A stretch of 64,000 bases of DNA from Miscanthus floridulus (GCF_019320115.1 NC_089591.1:61161550-61225549), one strand, 5' to 3'. Numbered from the stretch's first letter, positions 34,303 through 47,355 are shown. Numbers and translations are program-made. The notes: generated by a model not told the origin, from the sequence alone.

Positions 34303-35358
34303 TAAATCAATTAGCATTTGAACTCCAAATTCTAGATTCGACATGTATGCATGTTATATATAGTTTAAATGTTCCATTTTACCAACATGCACAATGCTGA
34401 GTCCTATATATTCCGAAGTGTTTGATTTCAAAGTAGGCCATATGTTATTACTACGATGAAGTCACTTTAGTTTCCAAGTGTTAGCATAAGAGAGAGAAAA
34501 GTGCTTCCTATTGTTATGGCAAACCTAAATTTTGACTTATCATGATTTTGGTTGGACAAAAACTGAAAGCCAACTAAGCAGGCCCTATAAACCACTAAAT
34601 AAACAAGAAGTATTACTCGATCAATTTTGGTAAAAAAAATTATAGATATGAATAATAAGGTGTCTTCCTTCCATTTTGGTACCATACAGAGTATGAAAAT
34701 TTATATCTTCAAAATTATTTAATCCCCATAATATAGTAAAGATATACTCTATGCCAAAGCTAGGTCACCTCGAAAGTATAAGTTCACAGTGATGTTACTC
34801 GAATAGTAAAAAAAAACATGGCGTTGACAAGATCTCAAAATACATTTTTTACTGGAAATGTATTTTGTTGTTGGACTAATAAACTTATATATATTGTATA
34901 TGATTTTTCATGTTTTCCATGCAAAACATTACATATAGAATATAGGCAACGATATAGTTTAAAAATTTTCAAAGCACATGTAGCCTAAATTATATATCTT
35001 TAATTTGTTCACAAAAAAATATATAATTTTGCGACGAAAACTTTGGAAAAAGTTGAAGTCGTAGATGCTCAGCCGGATATCCAGCTCGAATTATGTCCAT
35101 ACTCCATATAAGATATAAGAGACAGCATCATACACATAACAACCTCTCTAGGTTACATCATAATAAATTAAGAAACTGGAACCAAAGTAAGGAGAACGAG
35201 AGGACACATATATAGATATACGGTTTTAGAGACATTTCGAGATTATCCGGATCGGATAGGCATTATTAAAGCTATCTCTCAAGCAACCGCGATACTGAGG
35301 GACTGAGACAGAACCCTAAGCGGCTAAGCACAAAGGCAAAACGATATGGAGTGTGAAG
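34303..35358. other. Intergenic AT-rich region and YABBY 3' side
   Basis: No gene was recognised. The part next to 35358 must include the YABBY 3' untranslated region; no single poly(A) signal stands out. Confidence 0.4.
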
Positions 35359-37459
35359 TCAGAATGGAGAAATGCCCATGCTGGACGCAGCTGTGGCGGC
35401 GGCGGCTGCTGCGTAGAGACCGTCCTTGAAAAGCATGCATTCAGCTCCCTCCTACAAAGCACAGCAGGAAAAAAAATAAGTGTTGCTCATGCAGCATATC
35501 TGTGTCGTTGGCTCTGAGTTCCGATTAGGGTTTATTCTCCGTAGGCTCTTACCTGATTCTGCATAGGGTTCTTCTTCAGGCCCTGATCGGGCATGAGACC
35601 GAAATGGATGTTTGGGAAATGGGCCCACTGATGCGTAGACAGAGGGGAAAATAAAAGTCAGTATATACAGATCTGATTTATGAGAGAGTAAGAAGTATGA
35701 ACAATATTTGATGAGAAAGAGAGAGGAGTTACATTCTTGGCAGCCGCGCTGAAAGCTTCCCTGTGAGTGATGTCCGGATTGCTGGCCTTGATGCGCTGGA
35801 TCTCATCTCTATACACATGAGTAGCAAGTTCGTCAATAGCTAGATGCCGCATGCTAGTTAAAGGGAAAATCTTATGCGAGAAACGAACGATGAACTCACT
35901 TGATGAAACGGTTGTATGCGGAAGGAACTCTCTGCCGCTTCTCTGAAGCTGCGGAAAACACAACCAAATCGAGATTGAGTTATTAGCAGAACTGATGAAC
36001 AACGTAACGTACTAGCTAGTCGCTAACACTGATAAAAACTAGTATATCGATCAAATAGTGTCAGACATGTGCAAGGGCAACCTAGCTTGGCCATGATTCT
36101 GTCCGTGTGTTGTTCTCATTGGTCCCGTGGAGTCGGTGGAGATCAGTGTTGGATCTCCTGTGCTTCGCACTAGCATCTTTAAACACTTTATTTATTTTCC
36201 ACTTTAATTTAGTTCTCACTGTGCGTGTTTTAGGGCCCGTTTGGCACGGCTCGTTTTCTCTCTCCTCCCCTCCTCTCTCACTGACATCGGCGCTGTTCAT
36301 CGAAGCCAGAGAAGCCAGTTTGCCTGGCTTTTGCTACAGTGTTTTTGTCGGGTAAGCACGCCGTGCCAAACGGGCCCTTAATGTCGGGATTTTGGAAGAG
36401 CCTACCGTGAACGTACTGAAAAGGATCATACATGGACACAAGGCACTATTGAGCTGACGTGCAAACGTACTAGTCACCGTCCTACTTTTGACCACTAATT
36501 AAAAGGAATCGTTTGTGACGGAAAACTGGTATTTCTTTTTATATATATATATATATAAGACTTCCAAAGTCTCATCAAGAGGATCGAGCTGTGTGTTGTT
36601 TGTGCGCGCGCGCGCGTGCTCGATCGCAAGAACAGTGCGGCTAGCTTGCTAATGCAGCACCGAATGAAACGATGAAGATGGAAATAAGAAATAAGCTCAC
36701 TTTTGTTGCTCTTGGGCAGCTGCGGCTCCTGCAGTGCAGGTTTGGCCGGTGGCGACGGCGCCATCGACGACATGGCCGACGCGTTGTTGCCACCGCAGCT
36801 GTTGTTGATGCTCGTGATGGTGCTCACGCAGGCGCTGGGCGGTTCAGCACTCCGCTGCAGGCTCGGCGCTTGGAACGACATCGTCTCAGCATCCTACGCA
36901 TATATATATATAGTCCATGGCATGCATCAACAATTATATACGCCGAAAAAGAACGCAGACATGCGGCAGGAAACATCTGCAAATACTAGTAATAAATACA
37001 GAATGGTAGTATGCACCAATACGTACAAGTAGACCGTGCGGGGAGGTTGGGGAGAGGAGAGCCTGGCCGCCGAAGGGTGGTAGCTGGTTGGCGGCCGCCG
37101 GCGGCAGGAGGGCGCGGAGGTTGACGTAGAGCAGGTTGGAGCAGTGGCCGCACCGCACGGTGACCGTCTGGAACAAGCTGCTGCACGGCACGCCCACCTG
37201 TAGTAGTACATACAGAGATGAGTTTTCCTTCTCTTCGTGGCCGGAGCCCGGAGGAACGTGATCAGGCGACGCGGCGCGTAAGGGCACGCACGCCGTATAT
37301 GTATTATGCCCTATGCCGTATGTATGTACGTACCGCGAGGATGGTGTCGCAGTAGCTGCAGTGCACGTAGCAGATCTGCTCCTGCTCCGCTGGCGGAGGC
37401 TGCTGCTGCACGAGGTGCTGCTGGTCCAGGTTGAACGTCTCCGGCACCGACGACATCAT
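35359..37459 (-). CDS. YABBY transcription factor, FIL/YAB3 type (7 exons, 260 aa)
   Basis: Exons on the minus strand: 37334-37459, 37027-37197, 36701-36893, 35900-35948, 35733-35808, 35553-35627, 35359-35451 (TGA 35359-35361). All introns are GT-AG and the 783-nt CDS is open throughout. The product starts MMSSVPETF. It has a C2C2 zinc finger (Cys34, Cys37, Cys58, Cys61, in CSYC and CGHC) and the HMG-like YABBY domain at about 165-215 ([34 protein letters not shown]). It ends in an alanine run and GISPF. Overall shape and the AAAAAA tail resemble rice OsYABBY3/4/5, so I place it in the FIL/YAB3 clade, nuclear regulators of lateral-organ and meristem identity. The exact orthologue is not determined. 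It is not the YAB2-type shattering gene Sh1. Intron 3 holds a MITE and simple TA and CG repeats. Confidence 0.93.
36233..36377. mobile_element. Tourist-like MITE (145 bp) in YABBY intron 3
   Basis: Perfect 18-bp terminal inverted repeats GGGCCCGTTTGGCACGGC, with TTA directly outside each end (36230-36232 and 36378-36380). This is the PIF/Harbinger target signature. Confidence 0.85.
36541..36617. repeat. Simple repeats in YABBY intron 3
   Basis: A (TA)n run lies at about 36541-36557 and a (CG)n run at about 36605-36616, both likely length-variable. Confidence 0.8.
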
Positions 37460-37690
37460 GGCGCCAAAAGAAGCAAAGATCCTCCGCGCGGATGATGGTG
37501 CTTCTTCTAGCTTGTGCAGCTCACAGCAGCGGCAACAACCGGCCGCGCACGCGTTCTTGGTGGAGTGGAGTGGAGGATGCGGCTGGAGCGTGAAGCAGCT
37601 AGCTAGCGAGGTGCAGGAAGGAAGGACTTGTGCGAGTGGATGGATGGTTGTGCACGGGAGTGTGGGGAGGGGAGGACTGGAGGAGGGAGG

Positions 37691-37700
37691 TTTATATAGG
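37691..37700 (-). promoter_or_regulatory. Probable TATA box of the YABBY gene
   Basis: The minus strand reads CCTATATAAA about 230 bp upstream of the start codon, giving a 5' leader of roughly 200 bp. A good TATA form in the right place; transcription start is not visible. Confidence 0.55.
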
Positions 37701-40700
37701 GGCGTGGCGGGCGGGCGGCTCGGTTCCGTCCCAGCAGGTCCCCCTGGGAGGATCGATCATCGATCGATGTGGTATCTCGATGTGATGGACGACGACGAGC
37801 CGACCGATCGATCGGCGTTGGATTTGACGTGTAGGGTACTAGTACGTGGGGTGGGGAGCGGCTGCCTCGTCCCCCTGACGGATTTGATTGATGGACCTGC
37901 CCGATTCGAGAAACCATCGGATTTGTTGTTGCCTCCGCCCGCCGATTTGAATGATGATGCTCTCTCGGGAGGAGAGAGGGCAGAGACAAACGGCGCAAGG
38001 CTGCCTTGCCTGCCCTGATCGCCGTTCGTTCACCTTGGGGGTGGGTGAATGGCCAGGCCACACCGCGGGGGCAAATTGGCAAAGGCATCAGGAGTAGGGC
38101 GAGGCCAGGCGCCAGGCACAGCCTGCCGCGCAGGCAGCACCAAAGCCGAGAGCGTCCACCATCCCTCTGGCCTCTCTGCCGGACGGTGCGAGCAGTGGCA
38201 GCAGCAGTAGCCGCTAGCGACTGTTTGTCTGAAAAGCGGGCAGGGCCGGAATGAGTGGTGGGGGATCGTGGCGCAGGCGGTGGCTGGCCGGACAGAGCCA
38301 CAGTGGGCCACTGCCCCGGCCCGGCCGCCTCTCCGATGCATGATCGATGCCGCCGTCTGGTCCTGTCCCGGTGTGGTCACGATTTCGACACGTTCGGTGC
38401 AGGGTTAGTTTAGTTTACACACAGTGCTACGTATTTTTCGGGCACCGTCGTCCTTGCCTTGCCTGGCCGCCTGGTGGTGGGCTGCAAGCTACGAGAGCTC
38501 GTAGCCCTGCGTCGATGCCACGGCGTGCCCTGCGGCCCATCAGCTATCAGCAGCTAGGCTACTTAGCTCTAGTACTAGTATCTTTGCAAATTGCAACCAA
38601 ACGCATGCATGCATGGAGCATGGTCCCCTTAACTAGCTAGGAACTGTGCCGTAATTGGTGCCCGGGGAAAATGACTTAAATGGAGACAAAAGCAGGTTAG
38701 GCGCGCGCGGCAGAGGTAGCTACGACGATCACAGTCGCTGCTGGGACCGGCCGGCCTGTGCACTTTCGTTTCGTCGCTTTCCGCTTGGGAGACGCCGGGC
38801 AGGCGCGGCACGAAAGGCTGCCGCCTTGGCTCCGCCTCCTCCGGTGGCAGTGCATGCCGCCATGCCGGAATATTCCGGGCTGCCTGTGTGCGCTGCGCTG
38901 GGCAGCCGACCGGGGCCGGCTAAGTGTACGTATATTGCAAGCGAAAGACAGGTCCGCATGCATTCAGCATGTCCGCTGGATCGTAAACTATCTTAAATTT
39001 TCAGTCGGAACAGTATTTTTCTCTCACATTAAACCAATCAATAATAATAATCTATGATCGTATACGATCGTATCATCACCAGCCGAACAGGCTGATTGAT
39101 GGTGGCCTGGCCTGGTGCCGTGGGGCTTACCCTGTGGCCTGCAACCGAGAGGTGGGCCGCGGTGGAATCGCGATCCGAGCTGCAAACAGCCGCGCGCGGC
39201 CGCGTCGTCGTCATGGCTTGGTCTTTGGTCGCGTCCGCGTTCACTCTTGCAGAAGTTGCAGTGGGCACACTTCAGAAATAACTTTTTTTTTTGTTCGAAC
39301 AAAACTTCATTTATTATGGATGGATCTAACAGGCGACAGCGTACGTACGCCGAGCACAGCAATCAAAAAGACCTTCACACATGAGCTCAGCTACGCGTGT
39401 TCCTTTCCTCGTTTCGTTTGCTCGATCGTCACCACGTTTTGTTTGGCGAATCCTGCAGTCTGCCGGCCGATCGAGACGCTGCGGCGTTGCTAGTCGATCC
39501 ACAGGATGCATGCGCTGCAGAGCAAACGTAGGCAGGAATTCTCTGTCGCGTAAAAGCGTGTACACATTCTGCATTCTACTGTTCTTTTTCACGTTTCGCG
39601 AAAAAGCGAACAAGCAAGCACGTCGTAGCCGCTCCCATCGAGGCCTGGACTACGGATCGACCTTGATGGATGAATGCAGGGCTAGCTGCCCTGCCTGTTT
39701 GACAGTTTTGCACAGTGCCACTGTCGCAGCTAGGCTAAGAGTAACTTTGACTTGTCTAGGCTCTGCTCATCCTCAGCACCAAGGTCAACTTAGCTTCCTC
39801 GTGCTCTTCATTCGAAAAAGGACTTAGTACATTTTTGCATGCAAAAATTTACATCCACAAAATTAAATACTCATCTGACATACGTACTGTATATAGTGTA
39901 TACCACATGAAAAGATGTCTGGCAGACAATTTTTTTTTAACTTTGGACAGTGTAGGAGGAATTATTATAGATTATTAAATACTCAACATGAACTCATTTT
40001 CTTAATTTCTCTTGTTCCAATTTATAGTAAAGTGCACCAGCGGGTTTTGAGGACAGTCCCGCCGGTGCTTGTTAACCAATCGTGGGCCGCTTAATCACTC
40101 CGAGGCTTGGTAATTTTGTCTAGGAGAAAATATTTTTTTTAAAGACGTCACCGGGGGTGAGAGCCCCACCTGAATAATTCTCACTGATACCGGCGAGGTC
40201 GGGAATAGAGACGGCAAAGCACATATTATAGAGACGACCCTTGAAGGTCACAGAAATATACAAGACAGAGTGGGAGAGACGAGGACTATAACACCAACAC
40301 CAATAAATTAAACAGCAACAATACAACAACCTAGTTCAACTATAGGCTCAGCCTACATCCAAAGCTATTGTGAGCACCACGTTCCTGACTTGTGCCATCA
40401 CTAATGAAAGACTCTGAAGATCTCTAATCTAGAAGCAGTTGTAAGAGAGCCGGGTCCGACAGACGACCGACATGAAGCTTCAAAGCAATAGGCGACAACC
40501 ATGAGTTGCATCACCTATGAGAGCATCTGAGGTCCAACCGACGCTCATCTATGCCATTTGGGTGAAGGAAGCCTCAAAGGGAAGGACCGTCAAGAGGAGA
40601 ACGATGAGATCCAGAGATGGGGATTAAGGTCCTTGCAACCTAGCATATGATGAGGCGAAGCACTCAGCATATGATGAGGAGAAAAGAATTGATGCAGTTT

Positions 40701-42289
40701 GATGCGGCTTTTATGAAAGATGAAGCTCGACTATTGCTTAAAGAAATGTCGGTCATCAAGGTAGTAAAATTAGTTTGTTTTGCAGTTTATGTGCAATTAG
40801 TTGATTTGTCAGTGGCCTATAGGTGGGTTTTAGAGACATGTAATATGTTTTAAATGCATTGTTCAGTACTTTTTTAGGAGAATGATGGAGCTTGTGGATT
40901 TTAGCCATCTTACTTTGTTGTATAGGGCTCTATATCAAGTATTTCGTTGGTGTGGATAGTAGAGTTAGGGATGCATATTTTATTGGGTCAACCCCACAAT
41001 CCATTAGACATTACTCGACATGTAAGTTTTAGTGTACAAACCCAATAGGGCTAACCCAACCAATTTATGGTCCCATATTGAATAACACTGTGGGTCATTG
41101 GGTTACGCACTATGTCACAACGCAACCTCCTACGGGCCATTGTCAACCTTTGTTCGTTGCTTTTCGTTACAATCAGGATTCTTTTTGTAATCCTCTTTGT
41201 TTTTTATTTTCCTTTTTTCTTGTCTCCTAGTCACTTGTCCCTTTCCCCACACTCTCCATCAAGTCCATGCTCCTACTTCACTCGTTTTCCAAATAGAATT
41301 AGTTCAACAAGTGTCTCCTTAATTCTTGGCTTACTGTCAATGGCCCTATCGAGCTCTACCGCCCTAGGTGACATGAACGGGGTCTGATCTTCCATCAGAT
41401 TGAGATAACAATTGATTTTGCGGAGAGCGATACACCGATCTGGCTTTAGATCACAAAGACCCAAACCCTGTAATTTTAGCACCACGTATCCTCTGGTTAT
41501 GAATCGTGTCACAATCCGGTTGACCTCAGCAAGAAGGCTAATCCCTACTACGAATCGAAGAATACAAGCAAGAACAAGATAAAGCACAACTTAATTAAAG
41601 TGACAATTGCAGATGAATGATTAAACACTCAAAGTTGAGGTTTCACGACCGATAACGACGACTGTTCAATGGTAGATTTATCTAAAGCAAAACTCAAACC
41701 TAATGTGGGCTGCAGCTACTGATTATATTGTCTAAGGGGCGTCCAATAACCCCTATTCGCGTCTTCTAATGGGCCTACACGTTACATGGCTCAATGACCC
41801 AAAAGACGGTGACGCAGCACCCTAATAGATTCTGGGCGCTGACTTATTTCGATAATTTCCGTTGACTCTGGTGGAATTTTGATGTCAAACTAAAGCCATC
41901 AGTTAGCTTATGAAATTATCTTTCCATCCATAGGTGGACCGTAAAAAATGGAGTCTGTATATGTCTGGGGCGTCCGTTTTACTGTAGGTGGTCCTGGATT
42001 CAGAGATGGACCCAAACTTGATATAGATGGGCCTCCAACTAGACTTGGACGCCCTTGCTAGCCTTCTATGGAGGTGTCCAAGGGGAGGACGTCCAAGGTC
42101 TTCCTTGATATGCTCTCCACATGGTTGGGACGTGCTCCAACTTGTGCTCCAACTTGGGCTAGGGTCCCAATTGTGAATAACAAGCCCGCGACGACGTTGT
42201 AGCACCCGACAGAAACATGACAATATGTCTTATCAAACAAGCTTTTCCATCAAAGTGCTCATTGACATCCATTGCACTGGGGATGTATG
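37701..42289. other. Intergenic region upstream of YABBY, no gene recognised
   Basis: From 37700 to about 39800 the DNA is GC-rich with overlapping ORFs on both strands but no recognisable domain; it includes the YABBY promoter region. At 40130-40330 a T-run is followed by text (CACCGGGGGTGAGAGCCCCA) that reminds me of the 3' end of a minus-strand retroposon, but I could not identify it. The stretch 40400-42289 has several short ORFs without support. Confidence 0.35.
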
Positions 42290-42720
42290 AGTTATGGCTA
42301 TCCCAATGAAGCACTGTCGGGTTGCCGACAAACCGAATGCTGAACTTTGTTGAGCTTGCACTCCAAGATCGATCTTGTGCATTTGGTTTGAAATTGCATT
42401 TGGTTTATTTCCACCAACAAGCTCTGCTGATTTTTTGTCCTTGGCTTCAGCAAGTAGATGACAACTTACGCTCTCAAGTTTGTGTGGGAGCAAGTGCAAT
42501 CATTTGGTCTATTTGGTTGAGTCGAAATGATTTGGTTTTTTGACAAAAAAAGATATTATCTTCTAATTTACAGGTTGTTTTAAGGGCCAATCATTGGACA
42601 CGCTTTTGGTCCATCTTAAAAAAGACCATGACCGACCGACGTTAAAGTGGGCAAGCCGTATTATAAAGACAGCAACAATGGAGATTCTCATCAAACATGG
42701 GTGGTCGTTTTGAATAGGCT
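42290..42720 (+). pseudogene. LINE (L1-type) ORF2 C-terminal fragment
   Basis: The plus strand encodes GASAIIWSIWLSRNDLVF and, after a frameshift, a run with LRANHWTRFWSILKK. These two blocks are the typical end of plant L1 reverse transcriptase proteins after the zf-RVT domain. There is no reverse transcriptase core nearby, so this is a 5'-truncated, decayed copy. Confidence 0.5.
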
Positions 42721-43209
42721 TATGCATAGTTTATCATTACTTCTTGCGAGTTTTTTAGGCTTGTTTTTATGCTAAAGACTTGTTTTGTAGTAAACTTTGA
42801 TTGAGTGCATAACTTATGCAAGATGGCATCTATCACCTACAAATGGTTGTGGCTACCTTAAACTCTTGTGATCACGATGTTGCTTAAACTCATGTCTCTC
42901 AATTAGTTGCACACACTGGACAAGCAATCATTATCCTTTGTCTTTGTTTCTATAGTGCTTTAGCCTATTCGACCCTATTCTGCCCAACAGGCGCTTGTAA
43001 TCTCTCCATGGATGGCTCTATTCCCATCATGGGACGTCACTACCGGAGACTGTGTAGTTACCGAGTGCCCCGACAATTACCGAGTGTCAGAAGTCGGGGC
43101 ACTCGGAAAACAATATTTACCGAGTGTCAACACTCGGAAAACAAAAACACCCGGTAGTAGACCGCTTTACCGAGTCCACACACTCGGTAACTTAAGACAA
43201 TCGGTAAAG

Positions 43210-44332
43210 GCAAGGCAAAGGACCCCGACCTCGTCTACAACCCGGAGGACCCGCCCGAGGCATACAGTAACCTGAGCGTGCACAGTCGCCTCAGCGAGTA
43301 CACGGCGATGGCGAGAGAGATCCATGGGCCAGAATTTGATCCGAGCACCGCTGACCTCGAGGGTGACATCGTCATGAGGTTGGGACCAGGTAAGCCACAC
43401 GGGAGGTACTATATGGGCAACAGCACCATAGACACGGCCAACACTCAGACACTCGCCCAGATTAGAGCCCGGAGCACGAGTTTGAGCCCAGCCATACGCC
43501 CACGCTCACAGCCCCAGGTGGTAGCACTCCAGGTTAGTTCTGTTGCATTCGTTGTCCATTCATTTTCTACCCGTTCTTTATTTGCATTCTAACTATGTGA
43601 TAAATAATTGTAGGCCCAGATTGAAGCCCTGCAGGAGTCACAGCAGGCCTCACAGAGCCAGTTTCAGGCCCTCCAGCTATCGCACCAGGCCGAGTTGGCA
43701 CAGGAGAGGGCGCGAGTGCAGGCCCAGCTTGAGGCCTTCCAGCAGTCGCAGAAGGCTTGGTACGAGTACATGGCCAGCTTTTCTCAGAGCATGGGCCAGC
43801 CTCCACCGCCTCCGCCGCCGCCGATGATACCGTTGGTGCCTCCACCTCCGCGCGACGGCACTCCTGTGAGTCACTCTTCATCTTGAAAGGCTTTTTCAGT
43901 TCAGATTGTGCTACAGTCAACACTATCATGTTAGAACCTAGAAGAGAGTAGGATACATACATGTATAAGTTAGATTATTAGTAATATTGTTCAGACCTTG
44001 AAAGGCATCATGTTAGGTTCTACATGAGTACATAGGTGTTTGCCCAATTCATGTTCAGTCTACTCGACCATGTGTGACGATATCTTGCACATAGAGGAGA
44101 ACTAAACAGCAACTAACTTGATATGTGTTATCTATTATATGCCTATATATTGATGTCACTGTTAACTGGTCTTTCGAAGGAATATTTGAATTTGGCATAC
44201 TACCTTATGATTAATTGACAAATATGTTTATTTTCTTTTGCTCCCTCATTCCAGGGACCTTCTACAGCTGGATCGAACAACGATCAAGACTTGGACTTGT
44301 CTCCGTTTCTCGGTAGGGCTCCGACCATGTGA
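43210..44332 (+). pseudogene. CACTA ORF2 remnant, C-terminal part (Transposase_24-like)
   Basis: Exons about 43210-43532, 43614-43865 and 44255-44332 join in frame with GT-AG introns. The product runs KDPDLVYNPEDPPEAYSNLS, GRYYMGNSTIDTANTQTLAQ, then a glutamine-rich coiled coil (ALQESQQASQ), a proline run of eight residues, and ends FLGRAPTM at TGA 44330-44332. It resembles the end of the plant Ptta/En/Spm ORF2 protein (PF03004). The 5' part of the gene is missing. In complete elements the protein binds subterminal repeats. Confidence 0.65.
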
Positions 44333-44589
44333 CAGGACCATGTTTCACTTGTTTGTATGTTGAACTTAGAAGTGGGTTGAACTTTGTGGACTTTGGACAT
44401 GTTGATGGTGTTTGTGGACTTTGCATTGTGCTTGTGACATTTGTTGTAGCTATATGTTGGTTATAATGAGTGGATGTGACATTTGTGGACATATATGTGA
44501 TATATATTGTCTATCTGTTGGTAACTGTGATATTCTGTTATAATTGTTGTTAATTGTGGCTGGATATGCACTGAAACAAACAAAAAAAA

Positions 44590-45150
44590 TACTGTGGACA
44601 AGTTTTACCGAGTGTAACACTCGGTAATGGTGATGTTTACCGAGTGTTACACTCGGTAAAACAGAGAACAGAACCAAATTGGTTCTGATTCTGTTAATTT
44701 TGCCGAGTGTGCCATTTTTTACCGAGTGCCACGACCCCACTCGGATATATGTGCCATTTTTTACCGAGTGGAACACTCGGTAAATGAGTTACATGTTTAC
44801 CGAGTGTTACTGGTACACTCGGTAAACTATATTAGGAAAAAAATATTTGCGGAATTGTTTTAATCATGAAAATGGTTATCTGTTTACCGAGTGCTATGTC
44901 TAACACTCGGTAAACGACGCCGTTAACGGCAAGCTTGGGGACTGACGACCGTCACGTCGTAGTTGTTTACCGAGTGCTGGCGTAGCACTCGGTAAGATTT
45001 ATTCTCCGAGTGCCCCGTTAGTTGACACTCGGTAAACTAACTTTACCGAGTCGTTGTTTACCGAGTCATGTTTACCGAGTGTGGCACTCGGTAAAAAATT
45101 TACCGAGTGTTTATCCATATTTGCCGAGTGTTTATCACACTCGGTAATTA
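44590..45150. repeat. Subterminal repeat block of the CACTA element
   Basis: At least a dozen copies of TTTACCGAGTG or its complement CACTCGGTAAA occur, spaced irregularly, some as facing pairs separated by 2-10 bp. Confidence 0.85.
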
Positions 45151-45568
45151 ATCAGTATCCCGTAGTGCGTTCTTATGTTATCAATATATTTAGCTTTAAA
45201 AAAATAGAATGACAGTAGAGATGCACCTGTATACATGGACAAATTGACAATACAAATAGGCATTATTGCCTTTGACGCATAACCTATAAATCTTCACGAC
45301 TTGCCAGGTCAGTTGCTAAAGCCCCTTAGCTTCAGCTGTTAGCTAACCTTATTAACATCAGACATTATGTCGACTTATGCATGGAGGTGCAGCCTACTCG
45401 GTTACACTTTATTATGTACACATACCATTCTACCACGACACATGAATCGGTTGGCTACTTATGTACTACGTTACATCCAACACACCTCAATTTTATTAAC
45501 TGTGTAATGATGCAATTATGCACTATTCCAGTGATTTAGTGTGTATGTGAATATGTATATCGTTGACG

Positions 45569-46866
45569 TTATAATTTCCACAAATCATTGTCCCCACCAC
45601 AGGAAGTTGACGTTGACACGTAGTCCAATGCCTCTTCTTTCTCCTCAGACTGCTGAAACACCTGTGCTGGATTGGAGTAGCTAGCTGACTCCTTACGAGT
45701 GGTGTCGCCGTTGTTGAGCTGGGACGCCACGAACTTGTCGAGAGCTCGCCAATCTGTGCCTGACGCATCCCCAGCCGTCAGATAGAGAGTCTCGGCCTGG
45801 AGCTCCTGCACGGTGTAGCGAGGGGCGCCATGCTCCTGTGTAAGGCCGCATGGCTGGAGAGTAGTGTCTACATGGCCAATAAGGTCAGGGAGCTTGGGGC
45901 TCTCCAGCTGAGGGAGCTGCTGCAGGAAGTGCTCCTGGGGAAGGAGGTGGTGGTACTCCAGCTCCACCTTGCAAGGGTAGTTGTAGCTGCTTTGTTGCCT
46001 GTGGTACATCATGGCGCTCTGCTGGTGGTGTGCCGCCTGCCTCGGCGAGCCGAGCTCCGGCGCCATGAACCCCGCGTGGTCGTTGAACCAGTAAGGCGAG
46101 TCCCCAACCATTCTTTGGACAGTCGCGAGTCGCTTCCTGAACACCCTGCAGACAACCCATCCTTCTTCCTGAATGAGAATGACATGTATGCATACAACCT
46201 TTTGTTAGACAGGTGAATAACTAATATAACGCACACGTAGGATGCTGACATGCATCATGCGTACATGACACTAGGTGAACAAGTAATCCTGGGAATCTGT
46301 ATATCTTACGTGTGGAATTCCATTTTCGTTGGTCTCCAGGCGATACTCGTGCATGATCCAGTCTGACTTTTGTCCATTGGGCGCCCGGCCTTTGTAGAAA
46401 ACTAGTGTCTTCCTCATCCCTACGAGGCAGTTCTTCACATAGATCGGCTTGTCCCTTCCTGTGGCCTTCCAGAAACCGGCCGTCGTCGCTCTGTTGGTGC
46501 GAGTGCCAGTTGGGTACTTCTTGTCTTTGTGGCTGAAGAAGTACCATTCCTTTTGCTCTTCGGTTCCAATCCTGCACTTTTCTGTTTCATCATCATATAT
46601 AGAAGTGGGTTAAAGAAATAGAGACTCCGAACCGTTGAGCTTCATGCATAATTACTTCACAAGAAGCATGTTATTGCACACATGCTATGAGTTTATCTTA
46701 CTGCACCTTGCAGATCCCAAGGCTCAATTTTGTACAAATCCACATCTTTTATAACATCCAAGTCTATCTTCTTCAGTGCTACCTTTTTCCTAAGGTAGTA
46801 ATCAACGAGTTCCTCATCGGTAGGGTGGAAACGAAAGCCGGGAGGAACATGTGTGAAAGCGTCCAT
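45569..46866 (-). CDS. NAC transcription factor, VND type (3 exons, 343 aa)
   Basis: Exons on the minus strand: 46707-46866, 46310-46581, 45569-46168. Introns are GT-AG, the CDS is 1032 nt and open. The product starts [20 protein letters not shown]. The NAC domain covers about residues 7-156 with all five subdomains, including [42 protein letters not shown] and [10 protein letters not shown]. The C-terminal half is Gln- and His-rich and holds [12 protein letters not shown] (the LDKFVASQL block of VND proteins), then ends NDLWKL. This points to the VASCULAR-RELATED NAC-DOMAIN clade, nuclear activators of secondary-wall and xylem vessel genes. The exact orthologue is not determined. The two GT-AG introns sit at the standard NAC positions. 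No disabling change is seen. Confidence 0.93.
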
Positions 46867-47068
46867 CTTCTTCTTGTGAGTCCAAGTTATTATGCAGCTG
46901 GACCTGGTAGACGTCGAGCAAATCTAACTGCACCATGGTTAACAAAGCTTTCATTTAATTTAGCTATAACTTTTGTTGTCAACTAGTCTTCTGATGTGTG
47001 GGCCTATCTATTTTGTACTAGCTCAGGCAAAATAAATGATAAGAATGTATGACTCCGTCCTGTTCAAG

Positions 47069-47078
47069 AATATATAAA
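47069..47078 (-). promoter_or_regulatory. Possible TATA box of the NAC gene
   Basis: The minus strand reads TTATATATTC about 203 bp upstream of the ATG. A plausible position and form, but AT-rich surroundings make chance likely. Confidence 0.35.
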
Positions 47079-47355
47079 GATTTGGACAAGCAACGAAAGT
47101 TTTCTTCTGATTAGAAAACTTGACCCTTAATTTCTACAGTGATAAATAATTTAAAAATATTTGAAAGCACTTGTGCTTTTGGACGAGATCCCATCAAAAT
47201 CTTACAACTTTGGCTATTAATAATATTTTAAAGCATTTTGCTCCATTCAATGCAATACATCTCAGGTGGGTACTGTCTCCTAGATCTGTTGACCATAAAA
47301 GGATATGTAGTTTAAAACATAAAAAATCATATGTATAGATTTATCTTGAATAGTA

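Larger units (their letters stand above)
43038..45167 (+). mobile_element. CACTA element, TTTACCGAGTGT family (2.1 kb)
   Basis: Left end CACTACCGGAGACTG; reverse complement of right end CACTACGGGATACTG. The 3-bp flanks are CGT on both sides (43035-43037 and 45168-45170), an exact CACTA target duplication. Subterminal repeats TTTACCGAGTGT in both orientations fill 43060-43210 and 44600-45150. Inside is only the end of an ORF2-type gene, so the element arose by internal deletion and is not autonomous. Confidence 0.9.

Noticed and set aside
35658..36002. ORF of 114 aa on the minus strand
   Set aside because: It reads through introns of the YABBY gene; the true exons are 35900-35948 and 35733-35808.
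45523..46251. Plus- and minus-strand ORFs overlapping the NAC gene
   Set aside because: They are other frames of the NAC exon 3 or run through introns.
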